5,664 nucleotides of DNA from Actinomycetota bacterium (GTDB lineage: Bacteria; Actinomycetota; Acidimicrobiia; Acidimicrobiales; Ilumatobacteraceae), in assembly GCA_009927375.1 (NCBI GenBank), contig RFNE01000194.1, positions 1 through 5,664 on the forward strand, written 5' to 3'. Each line of letters starts with the position of its first letter. Position 1 is the stretch's first letter. A program made the translations under genes and the position numbers. This document shows, in pieces, positions 5,445 to 5,664 of this stretch. Below the pieces are notes generated by a model. It was not told the origin of the DNA and ran no database searches. It was given only the letters and a program-made list of their open reading frames with translations.

Positions 5445-5664
5445 CCAGAAACGTCGGGCCTCTCAAATTCGCTCCGACAAATCGCCATTTGAAAGGTTCC
5501 CTCGGGGCTACCCGGCGCGGACACTCCCTTCGGTTGATGAAGTGTGGCCAATGCCATCTGGCCCATACCCACGAGCATTGACTGCCAACTACCCCATATT
5601 GATGCCTCACAGACTCCGAGTCGCCTTCACCCTCCATCCTCATGTGATGAACCAAGAATTCAGG
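5445..5664 (-). pseudogene. Possible 5' part of the pentapeptide-repeat gene in another frame, runs off the window
   Basis: On the minus strand a different frame is open from the window edge (5664) down to a stop at 5323-5325. It contains F-V-G-A-N-L-R-G-P-T-F-L-D-D-G (about 5443-5487), where L and F five apart resemble one or two pentapeptide repeats. Next to it, in the neighbouring frame, begins the clearer repeat array of the 5064-5444 gene. This suggests one gene broken by a frameshift near 5420-5445. The stretch further upstream (towards 5655) shows no recognisable domain and may not be coding. Other frames here have several stops. Weak call. Confidence 0.28.

Noticed and set aside
1..5664. 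CRISPR array, tRNA, rRNA, insertion sequence or phage genes
   Set aside because: I saw no regularly spaced repeats, cloverleaf-like tRNA sequence, terminal inverted repeats or transposase motifs anywhere in the window.

Overview
The window looks like a high-GC bacterial chromosome fragment, most likely from an actinomycete-type lineage, possibly Acidimicrobiia. The coding regions are G+C rich (about 65% in the stretch of potC that I counted by hand). The substrate-binding lipoprotein has an L-G-A-C lipobox followed by a G/S/T-rich linker, and GTG starts and short gene overlaps occur. The lineage is inferred from style only; no marker gene is present.

Left part (1-970). A 5'-truncated PepSY-type membrane protein is followed on the same strand by a very short Rieske [2Fe-2S] domain gene. 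Its recognisable domain extends upstream of the only available start codon, so it looks N-terminally clipped. Converging on it from the minus strand is a two-gene unit of small membrane proteins: 62 aa (782-970), then 36 aa (668-778). They are separated by 3 nt, and each has a good Shine-Dalgarno sequence. A small inverted repeat (653-667) sits exactly between the converging stop codons.

Middle part (971-5081). After a divergent intergenic region comes a complete PotA-PotD-PotB-PotC style ABC importer operon of the spermidine/putrescine family. It comprises the ATPase (1198-2208), the lipoprotein substrate-binding protein (2244-3416), the first permease (3383-4287) and the second permease (4287-5081). 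Spacing is tight: 35 nt between potA and potD, a likely overlap of potD and potB, and a one-base TGATG overlap of potB and potC. The first permease carries a single-base frameshift at about 4049-4053, inside the cytoplasmic EAA loop that docks onto the ATPase. The rest of the protein is intact in the neighbouring frame. This is either a sequencing error or a very recent lesion.

Right part (5082-5664). The potC stop runs into a strong 15-bp inverted repeat with a small bulge (5081-5115) and then a perfect 7-bp hairpin (5121-5139). Both are likely terminator or mRNA 3'-end structures. Beyond them G+C falls to about 43%, and the minus strand encodes a pentapeptide-repeat-like protein whose repeats seem to be split over two reading frames.

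I see no clearly new multi-gene system. The items most worth a second look are the frameshifted permease, the small membrane-protein pair, the clipped Rieske gene and the broken, low-GC pentapeptide gene.
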